Positions 1-5,830 of a DNA stretch of 7,381 nucleotides are shown piece by piece. Position numbers and translations under genes: made by a program. Source of the stretch: Euryarchaeota archaeon UBA82 (GTDB lineage Archaea > Thermoplasmatota > Poseidoniia > Poseidoniales > Poseidoniaceae); contig DAKQ01000113.1 in the NCBI GenBank assembly GCA_002496635.1, positions 8,507 through 15,887 of the forward strand. Reading direction: 5' to 3'. Each line of letters starts with the position of its first letter. Within the stretch, counting starts at the first letter, position 1. The notes below the pieces were generated by a model. The model was not told the origin of the DNA, searched no databases, and saw nothing but the letters and a program-made list of their open reading frames with translations.

Positions 1-1152
1 TTGATTATAGATTTCGTCAGTCAGATTTTCAATATGATAGGAGCCTGCGAATGGATCCACAACATCAGCGACTCCTGATTCTTCAGCAATAATTTGTTGA
101 GTCCTCAATGCAACAGTTGCACTTTCTTCAGTAGGTAAGCCTAATGCTTCATCATAGCTATTCGTATGCAAACTCTGAGTACCACCGCATACAGCTGCAA
201 GTGCTTGAATAGTAACTCGACTAATGTTGTTAAGCGGTTGTTGGGCAGTTAACGAAACTCCTGCAACTTGAGTATGGAATCGAAGCATTACTGATCGTGG
301 ATTCTTTGGTTCATACCGAGTTGTCATGAGATCATACCAGAGTCTTCTAGCGGCTCTGAACTTAGATACTTCTTCAAGAAAATCGTTGTGGCAATTAAAG
401 AAAAATGATAGCCTTGGTGCAAATTGGTCTATATCCAATCCCTTATCAATTGCAGATTCCACATATGCTAATGCATTGGATATAGTGAATGCTAATTCCT
501 GAACAGCGGTGGACCCTGCTTCGCGTATATGGTATCCTGATATGGAGATCGTATTCCATTTTGGAATACTTGTTGAACAATATTCGAATATATCTGTAAT
601 CAGTCTCATCGAAGGATTTGGTGGGAACACGTACGTCCCTCTAGCAATGTATTCCTTGAGAATGTCATTTTGTATAGTTCCAGATATTTTGTTCATTGAT
701 ACACCTTGTTCTTCCGCTACTACTGCATACATCGCAAGCAAAACCATTGCAGGTGCATTAATTGTCATTGAGGTTGAAACCTTGTCAAGTGGTATGCCAT
801 CGAGTAATTCTCTCATATCTTCGAGTGTAGAAATGGAAACGCCCACCTTACCTACTTCCCCTTCAGACAAAGGATCATCAGCATCTAATCCCAATTGTGT
901 GGGTAAATCAAATGCAACAGACAGGCCTTTCTGCCCTCGATCAAGTAACAAACGAAATCGCTCATTTGTTTCTTTAGCTGATGAGAATCCAGCATATTGT
1001 CGCATTGTCCATAAACGCGTCTTATACATATGCTCGTGAATTCCACGAGTGTATGGAGGCTGCCCTGGAATTTCTTCATCATTACCAATATGATAGGATG
1101 GAATTGGAATTCCGCCCAAGGTTTCCCAATTGCCTTTACGAAAGTCCACCAT
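1..1152 (-). CDS. Methylmalonyl-CoA mutase-type catalytic (large) subunit, 3' part missing
   Basis: Catalytic TIM-barrel subunit of a coenzyme-B12-dependent acyl-CoA mutase, most like methylmalonyl-CoA mutase, which interconverts methylmalonyl-CoA and succinyl-CoA in the cytoplasm. I read 384 codons from ATG 1152 to the window edge. The archaeal-type subunit is usually about 550 residues, so roughly the last third is outside; the B12-binding domain is normally a separate small gene in archaea. Family blocks seen in order: [11 protein letters not shown] (about residue 46), [109 protein letters not shown] and [11 protein letters not shown]. The Tyr in RQYAGF favours methylmalonyl over isobutyryl specificity. 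The start is firm: a TGA lies in frame two codons upstream, and GGGTGAT sits just before ATG. It is probably last or near last in the kae1 operon, 44 bp after the FKBP gene. Two motif deviations are listed as a finding. Confidence 0.93.
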   Translation of the reverse strand, partial: MVDFRKGNWETLGGIPIPSYHIGNDEEIPGQPPYTRGIHEHMYKTRLWTMRQYAGFSSAKETNERFRLLLDRGQKGLSVAFDLPTQLGLDADDPLSEGEVGKVGVSISTLEDMRELLDGIPLDKVSTSMTINAPAMVLLAMYAVVAEEQGVSMNKISGTIQNDILKEYIARGTYVFPPNPSMRLITDIFEYCSTSIPKWNTISISGYHIREAGSTAVQELAFTISNALAYVESAIDKGLDIDQFAPRLSFFFNCHNDFLEEVSKFRAARRLWYDLMTTRYEPKNPRSVMLRFHTQVAGVSLTAQQPLNNISRVTIQALAAVCGGTQSLHTNSYDEALGLPTEESATVALRTQQIIAEESGVADVVDPFAGSYHIENLTDEIYNQ

Positions 1153-1196
1153 AAATCACCCATGAAGAGGCAATTCATGAATCCTCGCTTTAGATT

Positions 1197-1670
1197 TCAA
1201 TGATTGACTCCGCCAGGTCCATGAGAATGGCCATGAGATATTTCTTCTTCATCTGCAGGTCGGACATCAACGACTTCAACACTAAATGTTAACGATTCGC
1301 CAGCAAGTTTGTGATTAAAATCAACTGTGATTGTATCACCGTCTACAGAAGCCACGTTGAATGGCCCAACATCCGACATCAACGTCATTCCTACTTCAGG
1401 TACAATGTCGCCGAACATATCTTTTGGAATCGTTTGAATTGCTTCTTCCATCCTTAGACCATATGCTCGCTCAGGAGTTAACGTAAATGTTCTTCTTTCG
1501 CCTTTTTCAGCACCCATTAGTTCTTCTTCGAAACCTGGAATCATTTGCTTATGCCCTACCAAGAATGTTAGAGGATCTCTCCCTTCACTCGAATCAAAAA
1601 CTTCTCCAGATTCTGGCAAAGTGCCTGTGTAATGGACTGTTGCGACTGAATTAATTTCTACGACTGACAT
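1197..1670 (-). CDS. SlyD-type FKBP peptidyl-prolyl cis-trans isomerase
   Basis: Cytoplasmic prolyl isomerase and folding chaperone, 157 residues, the usual size of archaeal short FKBPs. The N-terminal half carries the FKBP core: VHYTGTL with Tyr14, VFDSS with Asp26, then LTFLVGHKQMIPGFEEELMG (residues 34-53) and KGERRTFTLTPERAYG. Residues about 70-120 form the insert-in-flap chaperone domain, which closes with the typical VDFNHKLAGESLTFSVEVVDV block. The C-terminus is His-rich (HGHSHGPGGVNH), recalling the metal-binding tail of bacterial SlyD but much shorter and without Cys, so nickel binding is possible but unproven. The ATG at 1670 is only 4 bp after the stop of the upstream gene, which ends in AAGAAGATGA; GATGAT there may serve as a weak Shine-Dalgarno and suggests translational coupling. 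The mutase gene follows 44 bp downstream. Confidence 0.95.
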   Translation of the reverse strand: MSVVEINSVATVHYTGTLPESGEVFDSSEGRDPLTFLVGHKQMIPGFEEELMGAEKGERRTFTLTPERAYGLRMEEAIQTIPKDMFGDIVPEVGMTLMSDVGPFNVASVDGDTITVDFNHKLAGESLTFSVEVVDVRPADEEEISHGHSHGPGGVNH

Positions 1671-1674
1671 AATA

Positions 1675-2352
1675 TCATCTTCTTGTTGTTAAGGCTCGGA
1701 CGAGGGTTGTTAGTCGTTCCGCTATTTCCTTCGAGATAATGAGTTCTTCTTCCTTGTCATTGATGAATTGGTATGTTTCTTCAACACCGATTCTTTCTCC
1801 CTTTGCCCAGATTTGGCCTAGTAGGTTCGAACGGTGTTCTTCTGCAACACTCTCATCATCTAGAATATCCTTTGCAGCGTATTTGTATTCATTGTACTTT
1901 TGTCGGTTCAATTTCTTAACCTTGGGTTGGCGACCGCCATGCCCATCATCAGGCCTTCTTCGTCGTCGATTGAAACGTTCTGGTTTTACCACCTTTGTTG
2001 TAATTTTTTTGAATACCTTCTTCTGAGCAGGGATTTCAGATTCCAATACAGGGGATGAGATTGATGGTTTGATTTCTTTTGCTACGACATCTGGTACGGA
2101 TGATGGAGTGGCAATTTCTGCTTCTATAACGGATGAAGCAGACGGTTCTAAAATTGATTCCGTCTTTTTGATTGATTCCTGAGATTGCTTACGTAATTCG
2201 GCTAAACGATCAGCACGTGATTGATTCTTTGTGGTTGATTGTTGTGGAGCTGCAGCATTGATTTGATTTGATTCCACAGTAGGTGTCATTTGCGAGGAAA
2301 TCTGTTTTTCCGAAACAGTGAGTTTTTCACGAGCTTCTTTTTGTTTTTTCAA
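1675..2352 (-). CDS. Basic, mostly disordered protein of unknown family (kae1 operon)
   Basis: I do not recognise the family. This is the uninterrupted part, 225 residues from a TTG codon at 2352. Residues 1-110 are rich in Ser, Gln, Lys, Glu and Pro and look disordered, with a probable charged helix around 44-65 (RADRLAELRKQSQ). Residues 111-150 are strongly basic (KKVFKKITTK, then FNRRRRRPDDGHGGRQPKVKK), as in nucleic-acid-binding tails. Residues 150-225 look like a small folded helical domain (LNRQKYNEYKYAAKDILDD, LGQIWAKGERIGVEETYQF) ending in LTTRR. No Cys is present. The TTG start is doubtful: the frame stays open and coding-like back to 2517 and lines up with an ATG at 2556, separated only by one TGA (see the next entry). 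The gene lies between kae1 and the FKBP gene with short gaps, so it is cotranscribed. RNA or ribosome binding is a guess from charge alone. Confidence 0.72.
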   Translation of the reverse strand: MKKQKEAREKLTVSEKQISSQMTPTVESNQINAAAPQQSTTKNQSRADRLAELRKQSQESIKKTESILEPSASSVIEAEIATPSSVPDVVAKEIKPSISSPVLESEIPAQKKVFKKITTKVVKPERFNRRRRRPDDGHGGRQPKVKKLNRQKYNEYKYAAKDILDDESVAEEHRSNLLGQIWAKGERIGVEETYQFINDKEEELIISKEIAERLTTLVRALTTRR

Positions 2353-2556
2353 TAAGTCCGATTCCAGATTTTGGGCACGAGGTGCAGGGCGGACAGGTGT
2401 GGATGATGAAGTTCCTTGCTGTGGGATTCTTTCACTCCTTTTCTTTTGGCGGACGGCATTTGCATTTGCCGCAAAGGGATTGAATGGCTCATCCTTTTTC
2501 CTGCGCCTATCTCGAATTCAAAATCCCCCGGTAGTTGTAACTCCATGACGACTCAT
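2353..2556 (-). pseudogene. 5' extension of the preceding gene, interrupted by an in-frame TGA
   Basis: The frame of the basic protein continues upstream of its TTG 2352 with a plausible sequence: RDRRRKKDEPFNPFAANANA, then VRQKKRSERIPQQ and a Ser/Pro/Thr-rich stretch to NLESDLL. At 2518-2520 there is a TGA. Twelve codons further upstream, in the same frame, is an ATG at 2556 (MSRHGVTTTGGF), 24 bp after the kae1 stop, which is where an operon gene would be expected to start. Between 2517 and 2353 the frame has no ATG, GTG or TTG, so a conventional start must be either 2556 (through the stop) or 2352. Explanations, in my order: a base error or recent nonsense mutation at TGA, a non-canonical ATT start at 2517 preceded by GGGGGAT, or true readthrough. 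Selenocysteine is unlikely since nothing suggests a redox site. Confidence 0.5.
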
Positions 2557-2580
2557 TAAAAACAAATCGCATGATTAAGC

Positions 2581-3597
2581 CTATGACCATGATACTAACG
2601 TATCATCGGTGCGTAGATATTGGTTAATTCCACTGGCAATCAATGATGTTGTACGTCCATTTTCAAGTTCAATATATCCTAACCTTGCAATCATTGTACC
2701 ATTATCGATACAATACATTCGTGGTGGTGCATGGGATGTTGAGTCTCGTTCTGTAGCCATCAATGTACACATTTCTCTAATTCGGTTGTTACAAGCAACG
2801 CCACCGCCTAGCAATAATTCGGATTTTCCACTGTGAGCCAATGCCCGTTCAGCCACTTCTACACAAGCTGAAAATGCATGTTCTTGTAGAGACCAACATA
2901 CAGATCCCAAGGAATGACCTTTCTCGATCAATCTTTGAGCCGCAGTTAATATCCCTGAAAAAGCAAGGTCCATACCACGCACAGGATATGGCAAATCCAA
3001 TCCTTCTAATGACGCACCAGGGTGCTGTTCTATGAATTCTAATGCTAGTTTTTCAATTACCGGCCCACCAGGAAAAGGAATTCCTTGCTGGCGTGCAAAT
3101 TTATCCAACATGTTGCCAATACCAATGTCCAAAGTTTCCCCCAAGACTCTGTATTTACCCTGCAATTTCGCAATGACTTGAGTATTACCTCCACTGACAT
3201 AGAGCAAAACAGGATCATCACAATCACACTGCTGTCTTCCAATTTCGATATGTGCGACACAATGATTAACACCAATAAGCGGAACTCCTAGAGCGCTTGA
3301 AATTGTTCTTGCAACGGAAGCACCGATCCTCAAACATGGACCCAAACCAGGACCCTGTGAATATGCAACTGCACCAATATCAGATGGTTGAAGATTCTGT
3401 GAATCTAAAATTTTCTGAAAAAGTGTTGATGAATAATCTCTATGATGATCAGCGGCTTCTCGTGGATGAATCCCCCCTTCTAATGGACGCACTGTATCGC
3501 TAATTGAGGGATAGGGTATGCCATTAGAATCAACCAAACCAAATGAAAATGTATGAGCTGTTGATTCAATGCCTAGCGTCCAACTATTGCGCCCCAT
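2581..3597 (-). CDS. kae1: tRNA N6-threonylcarbamoyladenosine biosynthesis protein Kae1 (KEOPS subunit)
   Basis: Catalytic subunit of archaeal KEOPS, which transfers the threonylcarbamoyl group from TC-AMP to A37 of ANN-decoding tRNAs (t6A). It has 338 residues, the normal length for stand-alone Kae1; no Bud32 kinase is fused, so Bud32, Cgi121 and Pcc1 should be encoded elsewhere. Kae1/TsaD/Qri7 features visible are GIEST near the N-terminus (residues 9-13), the metal-binding NHCVAH pair His112/His116, VSGGNTQ (134-140), the nucleotide-contacting LDIGIGNMLDKFAR (156-169), GIPFPGGP, LLGGGVACNNRIREM (262-276) and CIDNGTMIA (296-304) with the third metal ligand Asp298. The start at 3597 is well bounded, as a TAA lies in frame two codons upstream. 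It appears to be first in the minus-strand operon and is divergent from hutI, with 51 bp between the two ATG starts. Confidence 0.97.
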   Translation of the reverse strand: MGRNSWTLGIESTAHTFSFGLVDSNGIPYPSISDTVRPLEGGIHPREAADHHRDYSSTLFQKILDSQNLQPSDIGAVAYSQGPGLGPCLRIGASVARTISSALGVPLIGVNHCVAHIEIGRQQCDCDDPVLLYVSGGNTQVIAKLQGKYRVLGETLDIGIGNMLDKFARQQGIPFPGGPVIEKLALEFIEQHPGASLEGLDLPYPVRGMDLAFSGILTAAQRLIEKGHSLGSVCWSLQEHAFSACVEVAERALAHSGKSELLLGGGVACNNRIREMCTLMATERDSTSHAPPRMYCIDNGTMIARLGYIELENGRTTSLIASGINQYLRTDDTLVSWS

Positions 3598-3648
3598 GTG
3601 TTAACGGAGAATGGTATTGTTCTTCAACTCTCACCTTTTAGCCATAAT

Positions 3649-4860
3649 ATGCGTAGTGTTTTTTTCAACATAGGCTCCATGGCTTCTGTTGATGAAAATA
3701 ATTCAATAACTACTGGTAAAGCAATTATTGTAAAGGATAATTTAATAATAGATATTAGAGATTCACAAGATGCTGTTGATGAATTTAAATCAAGCGATTC
3801 AAAATTAATTGATGTTGCAGGTAAAGCCGTAATTCCAGGGCTAATCGATGCTCACAACCATTTACTTTGGGCTGGTGATCGATTCAATGAACATAAATTG
3901 CGTATGGATGGCATGACTTACGCCGATATTGCTGCCTCAGGTGGCGGTATAATGGAAACAGTAAGGCACACGTGTAATGCGACAAAAGAAGAATTGACTC
4001 AGATTGGTATTGATCGATTGACGGAATCGCTTCGCAACGGATGTACCTTCTTAGAAGCTAAATCAGGATATGGCCTGTCAACTCCCGAGGAATTGCGTTT
4101 GTTAGAGGTTCAAGATTACCTCAATGGATTATCAAACATGCCTTCTATTCATTCAACTTGGATGGGAGCGCATGCGGTAACTAAAGGCAGAACATATGAG
4201 GATTACACTCAAGAAATTCTTTCTGAGCAATTGCCATCAATATTAGAATCAGGACTTGCCCATTCAGCGGATGTTTTTTGTGAACCTGGGTGGTTTACCT
4301 TAGAACAATCTGAAGAGATACTTCGAGAATCTCGCAAGGGTGGATTGGCTCTGAGGATGCATATTGATGAATTTACAGATGGCGGGGGCGGAAGTCTAGC
4401 TTCTGAATTGAAGGTTGTAACAGCAGATCATGCACATCATACTCCTTTAGACACGAGGCTTGACATGATGGAAAATGGAGTGATGACGGGATTCCTTCCA
4501 GGCACTCCTTATTCGAATGGAGATGATTGGCCTAATTTCAATGAAGTGTCTTCACATGGAATTGATTACACTATTGCTACAGATTTTAATCCAAATTGTC
4601 ACATCAATAATTTGCCCTTCATAGGATCATTACTAGTCCAGAGGAATGAGGTACACCCCTATGAGGCTCTAGTTTCAGTCACAAGAAATGCTGCGAAAAC
4701 CACACCTCGCTCGGATGGATTAAATCAAGGAAGCATTGAAATTGGTGCTGTTGCTAATTTCAACATGCTAAAGAGTAAACACTGGGAGAGTTGGTGTATG
4801 ATGCCCGGCTCTACACCAATCCAATCCGTTTGTTTAGAAGGAGTGCATATTGAATTTTGA
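3649..4860 (+). CDS. hutI: Imidazolonepropionase
   Basis: Amidohydrolase of histidine degradation that hydrolyses 4-imidazolone-5-propionate to N-formimino-L-glutamate. From ATG 3649 it has 403 residues, about the family length. Motifs: VIPGLIDAHNHLLWAGDR (61-78) with the metal-binding HxH His69/His71 and the following GDR; MTYADIAASGGGI (89-101); EAKSGYGLS (136-144); TWMGAHAVT; ADVFCEPGWFTLEQS (207-221); MHIDEF with His238 and Glu241; TADHAHHT with His261; and ATDFNPNC with the metal ligand Asp312. All expected HutI catalytic residues are present. The frame opens at a GTG at 3598, abutting kae1, but the 17 extra residues do not resemble the family, while FFNIGSMASVDENN after ATG 3649 fits the first strand of the N-terminal beta-sandwich. 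ATG 3679 would delete that strand. No hutH, hutU or formiminoglutamate-handling gene is in the window. Confidence 0.95.
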   Translation: MRSVFFNIGSMASVDENNSITTGKAIIVKDNLIIDIRDSQDAVDEFKSSDSKLIDVAGKAVIPGLIDAHNHLLWAGDRFNEHKLRMDGMTYADIAASGGGIMETVRHTCNATKEELTQIGIDRLTESLRNGCTFLEAKSGYGLSTPEELRLLEVQDYLNGLSNMPSIHSTWMGAHAVTKGRTYEDYTQEILSEQLPSILESGLAHSADVFCEPGWFTLEQSEEILRESRKGGLALRMHIDEFTDGGGGSLASELKVVTADHAHHTPLDTRLDMMENGVMTGFLPGTPYSNGDDWPNFNEVSSHGIDYTIATDFNPNCHINNLPFIGSLLVQRNEVHPYEALVSVTRNAAKTTPRSDGLNQGSIEIGAVANFNMLKSKHWESWCMMPGSTPIQSVCLEGVHIEF

Positions 4861-4877
4861 ATTTATTTAAATTATAC

Positions 4878-4891
4878 TTATATTAATATAA
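4878..4891. promoter_or_regulatory. AT-rich 14-bp perfect palindrome, probable promoter/TATA region
   Basis: TTATATTAATATAA is a perfect 14-bp palindrome in the very AT-rich 60-bp gap between hutI and the next plus-strand gene. It contains TATA-like sequence in both orientations and ends 31 bp before the ATG at 4923, so it could be the TATA element, an operator overlapping it, or both. AT-rich DNA gives short palindromes often, so a specific operator role is only an inference. Confidence 0.4.
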
Positions 4892-4911
4892 ATTATTTGT
4901 GTGAATATATT

Positions 4912-4919
4912 AGGTGATT
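4912..4919 (+). promoter_or_regulatory. Shine-Dalgarno site deciding the ATG 4923 start
   Basis: AGGTGATT matches the archaeal anti-Shine-Dalgarno (complement of the 16S 3' end, ATCACCTCC) and ends three bases before ATG 4923. It overlaps the possible GTG start at 4914, which is therefore unlikely to be used. Confidence 0.7.
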
Positions 4920-4922
4920 ATC

Positions 4923-5255
4923 ATGGCTTGGTTGGAAACTGTTGTTTGTTCATGTAAGAAAAAAGTAGATGCTAGGTTCTTAAGAGTCCTAAATGCACAC
5001 CAAGAATTGAAAAGACGTCAAGATGGATGTATATCAGCTTGGGCTGCTCGATCGGTTGATGGCCAACCCTTGTTCCTCGTTCAATCATTATATTCATCAC
5101 GCAAAGATCTACAAAGGATTACTAAAATCGTTTCAAACAAAATGGATTCTGAACATGGTTCATTAGAATCTTTCATGGCAGGACCTCCTTTAGTTGGTAT
5201 TTTTGAGGTTGATGGACTTGAGTTTGTCAAACAATTCGAAAATGATTCCGTTTGA
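4923..5255 (+). CDS. Small conserved-looking protein, possible dimeric alpha/beta-barrel (ABM-like) fold
   Basis: A 110-residue soluble protein that I cannot assign to a named family with certainty. The pattern strand (WLETVVCSCKK), helix (ARFLRVLNAHQELKRRQ), then DGCISAWAARS, a strand (PLFLVQSLYSS), a helix (RKDLQRITKIVSNKM) and a last strand (PPLVGIFEVD) resembles the ferredoxin-like antibiotic-biosynthesis-monooxygenase or stress-responsive A/B-barrel domains, where a Gly-Cys-x-x motif also follows the first helix. Those families include heme- or quinone-modifying enzymes and many of unknown role, so no reaction is proposed. Cys9, Cys11 and Cys36 are present, but there is no obvious metal motif. 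The ATG at 4923 is chosen over GTG 4914 because AGGTGATT lies directly before it. It is preceded by an AT-rich promoter-like gap and stands 62 bp after hutI, so it probably has its own promoter. Confidence 0.8.
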   Translation: MAWLETVVCSCKKKVDARFLRVLNAHQELKRRQDGCISAWAARSVDGQPLFLVQSLYSSRKDLQRITKIVSNKMDSEHGSLESFMAGPPLVGIFEVDGLEFVKQFENDSV

Positions 5256-5457
5256 AGAGGGGCTATACGTCGTATAATGGTAGTTATACGACAATGAATA
5301 GAAACGAAGGGCTCCTTCATTAGCTTTCAACAATCAAATTGATTCGCAGTACACGTTTCAAGCGATTTCTTATCCCACTTACATTCAATAATTCCAAAAT
5401 TCCGCTCTCCAAGTAGGGGGTAGAAGCAGCATTTTCCCGTATCTTTGAGCCAAAGAG
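5256..5457. other. Intergenic stretch with no recognisable gene
   Basis: About 200 bp between the 4923-5255 gene and the promoter of the DUF5679-like gene. Besides the inverted-repeat cluster it has a short hairpin, GAAGG/CCTTC around GCT at 5306-5318. I found no tRNA, no C/D-box pair and no convincing ORF. A small structured RNA beginning near 5264 is possible but unsupported. Confidence 0.5.
5264..5292. repeat. Inverted-repeat cluster of TATACG half-sites / 9-bp stem hairpin
   Basis: GTCGTATAA at 5269-5277 and TTATACGAC at 5284-5292 are perfectly complementary around the 6-base loop TGGTAG. A further TATACG at 5264-5269 forms a second inverted pair with CGTATA at 5271-5276, with a 1-base centre. 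There are thus three TATACG half-sites in 27 bp, 9-37 bp after the stop of the upstream gene. It could be an RNA hairpin in the 3' UTR or a protein-binding operator. Archaeal termination normally depends on T-tracts, and none follows, so a terminator is less likely. Confidence 0.65.
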
Positions 5458-5464
5458 TATATTT
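5458..5464 (+). promoter_or_regulatory. TATA box for a leaderless transcript
   Basis: TATATTT centred about 27 bp before ATG 5488 matches the spacing of an archaeal TATA box to a transcription start at the initiator codon. No Shine-Dalgarno precedes that ATG (GAGTTATCTCC), which fits a leaderless mRNA. Confidence 0.6.
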
Positions 5465-5487
5465 GATGGCGCCACCGAGTTATCTCC

Positions 5488-5640
5488 ATGTCAACTATCG
5501 AAGGATTTTGTTTGAAATGTAAAACATACGGTCTGATCAAAGATGGTAAGCAAATCAAAATGTCGAATGGGAGAACTCGATTTGCTGGTTCCTGTTCACA
5601 AGCGGGATGTACCGGTAAAATTTCTAAGATCATCTCTTAA
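5488..5640 (+). CDS. DUF5679-like mini zinc-ribbon protein
   Basis: A 50-residue protein matching my recollection of the DUF5679 small zinc-ribbon family: an N-terminal EGFCxKCK, a central block like IKMSNGRTRFAG, and a second Cys pair near the end. Visible here are EGFCLKCK with Cys8 and Cys11, KQIKMSNGRTRFAGSC (residues 21-36), and Cys36 and Cys41, giving a four-Cys zinc site. The second pair is spaced CxxxxC (CSQAGC) instead of the usual CxxC, which is a slight oddity that could still bind zinc. The function of stand-alone members is unknown; similar ribbons occur as modules next to nucleic-acid-binding domains such as topoisomerase I. It has its own TATA box at a leaderless distance, ends in TAA, and lies 56 bp before the tRNA-Val gene. 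Coding-strand Lys/Arg content is high. Confidence 0.85.
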   Translation: MSTIEGFCLKCKTYGLIKDGKQIKMSNGRTRFAGSCSQAGCTGKISKIIS

Positions 5641-5662
5641 TTCGTGATTACAAACCGATGTC

Positions 5663-5670
5663 GATAAATA
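5663..5670 (+). promoter_or_regulatory. TATA box of tRNA-Val
   Basis: GATAAATA lies about 30 bp before the first base of the mature tRNA. This is the expected distance for an archaeal TATA box given a short 5' leader removed by RNase P. Confidence 0.5.
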
Positions 5671-5696
5671 CGCGTCTTTAGTGGGACAACTACCTA

Positions 5697-5770
5697 GGGC
5701 TCGTGGTCTAGGGGTTTATGACGTTGCCTTGACATGGCAAAGATCGAGAGTTCGATTCTCTCCGAGCCCA
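5697..5770 (+). tRNA. tRNA-Val (anticodon GAC)
   Basis: A full cloverleaf can be drawn. The 7-bp acceptor stem GGGCTCG/CGAGCCC (5697-5703 with 5763-5769) is perfect, followed by discriminator A5770. T8 is at 5704. The D stem GTC/GAC is 5706-5708 with 5720-5722 and the loop carries the GG pair. The anticodon stem TTGCC/GGCAA encloses TTGACAT, giving anticodon GAC at 5731-5733, which reads GUC and GUU valine codons. The variable loop is 5 nt, and the T stem GAGAG/CTCTC encloses TTCGATT. No intron interrupts the anticodon loop and no CCA is encoded (CTA follows), as is common in archaea. It is on the plus strand, with its own TATA box and a T-tract after it. Confidence 0.97.
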
Positions 5771-5780
5771 CTAATGAAAA

Positions 5781-5789
5781 TTATTTTTT
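5781..5789 (+). terminator. T-tract terminator after tRNA-Val
   Basis: TTATTTTTT, 11-19 bases after the tRNA 3' end, is a T-rich run of the kind that terminates archaeal RNA polymerase. Its position between the tRNA and the opposing minus-strand gene fits that role. Confidence 0.6.
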
Positions 5790-5830
5790 AATCTACTAAT
5801 AAGGGGTTAAATTAATTACTTTTCAAATAA

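Noticed and set aside
509..1039. Plus-strand ORF of 176 codons
   Set aside because: Antisense to strongly conserved mutase motifs; it is a shadow frame.
885..1178. Minus-strand ORF of 97 codons overlapping the mutase start
   Set aside because: It is out of frame with the mutase, whose conserved blocks occupy the same DNA, and its translation has no family features.
2518..2520. Selenocysteine codon
   Set aside because: No cysteine or redox motif surrounds the TGA, the protein is basic and disordered there, and no SECIS-like structure was recognised.
2349..2546. Minus-strand ORF starting MELQLPGDFEFE as a separate small gene
   Set aside because: It overlaps the 5' extension of the basic protein in another frame. 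After about 20 residues it becomes a Lys/His/Ser-rich translation typical of a shadow, while the other frame reads more naturally. A frameshift joining the two would need two compensating indels.
3598..3648. GTG 3598 as the HutI start
   Set aside because: The extra 17 residues do not resemble HutI N-termini, and the codon directly abuts the kae1 start, leaving no promoter space.
5259..5320. Possible tRNA or tRNA fragment around GGGGCTATA and ATGGTAG
   Set aside because: The D-arm-like sequence cannot be placed with T8 and a paired D stem together. No TAGCCCC 3' acceptor strand and no good T arm follow.
5385..5633. Minus-strand ORF of 82 codons
   Set aside because: Antisense to the DUF5679-like gene, whose zinc-ribbon motif is clear; the translation of this ORF has no recognisable features.
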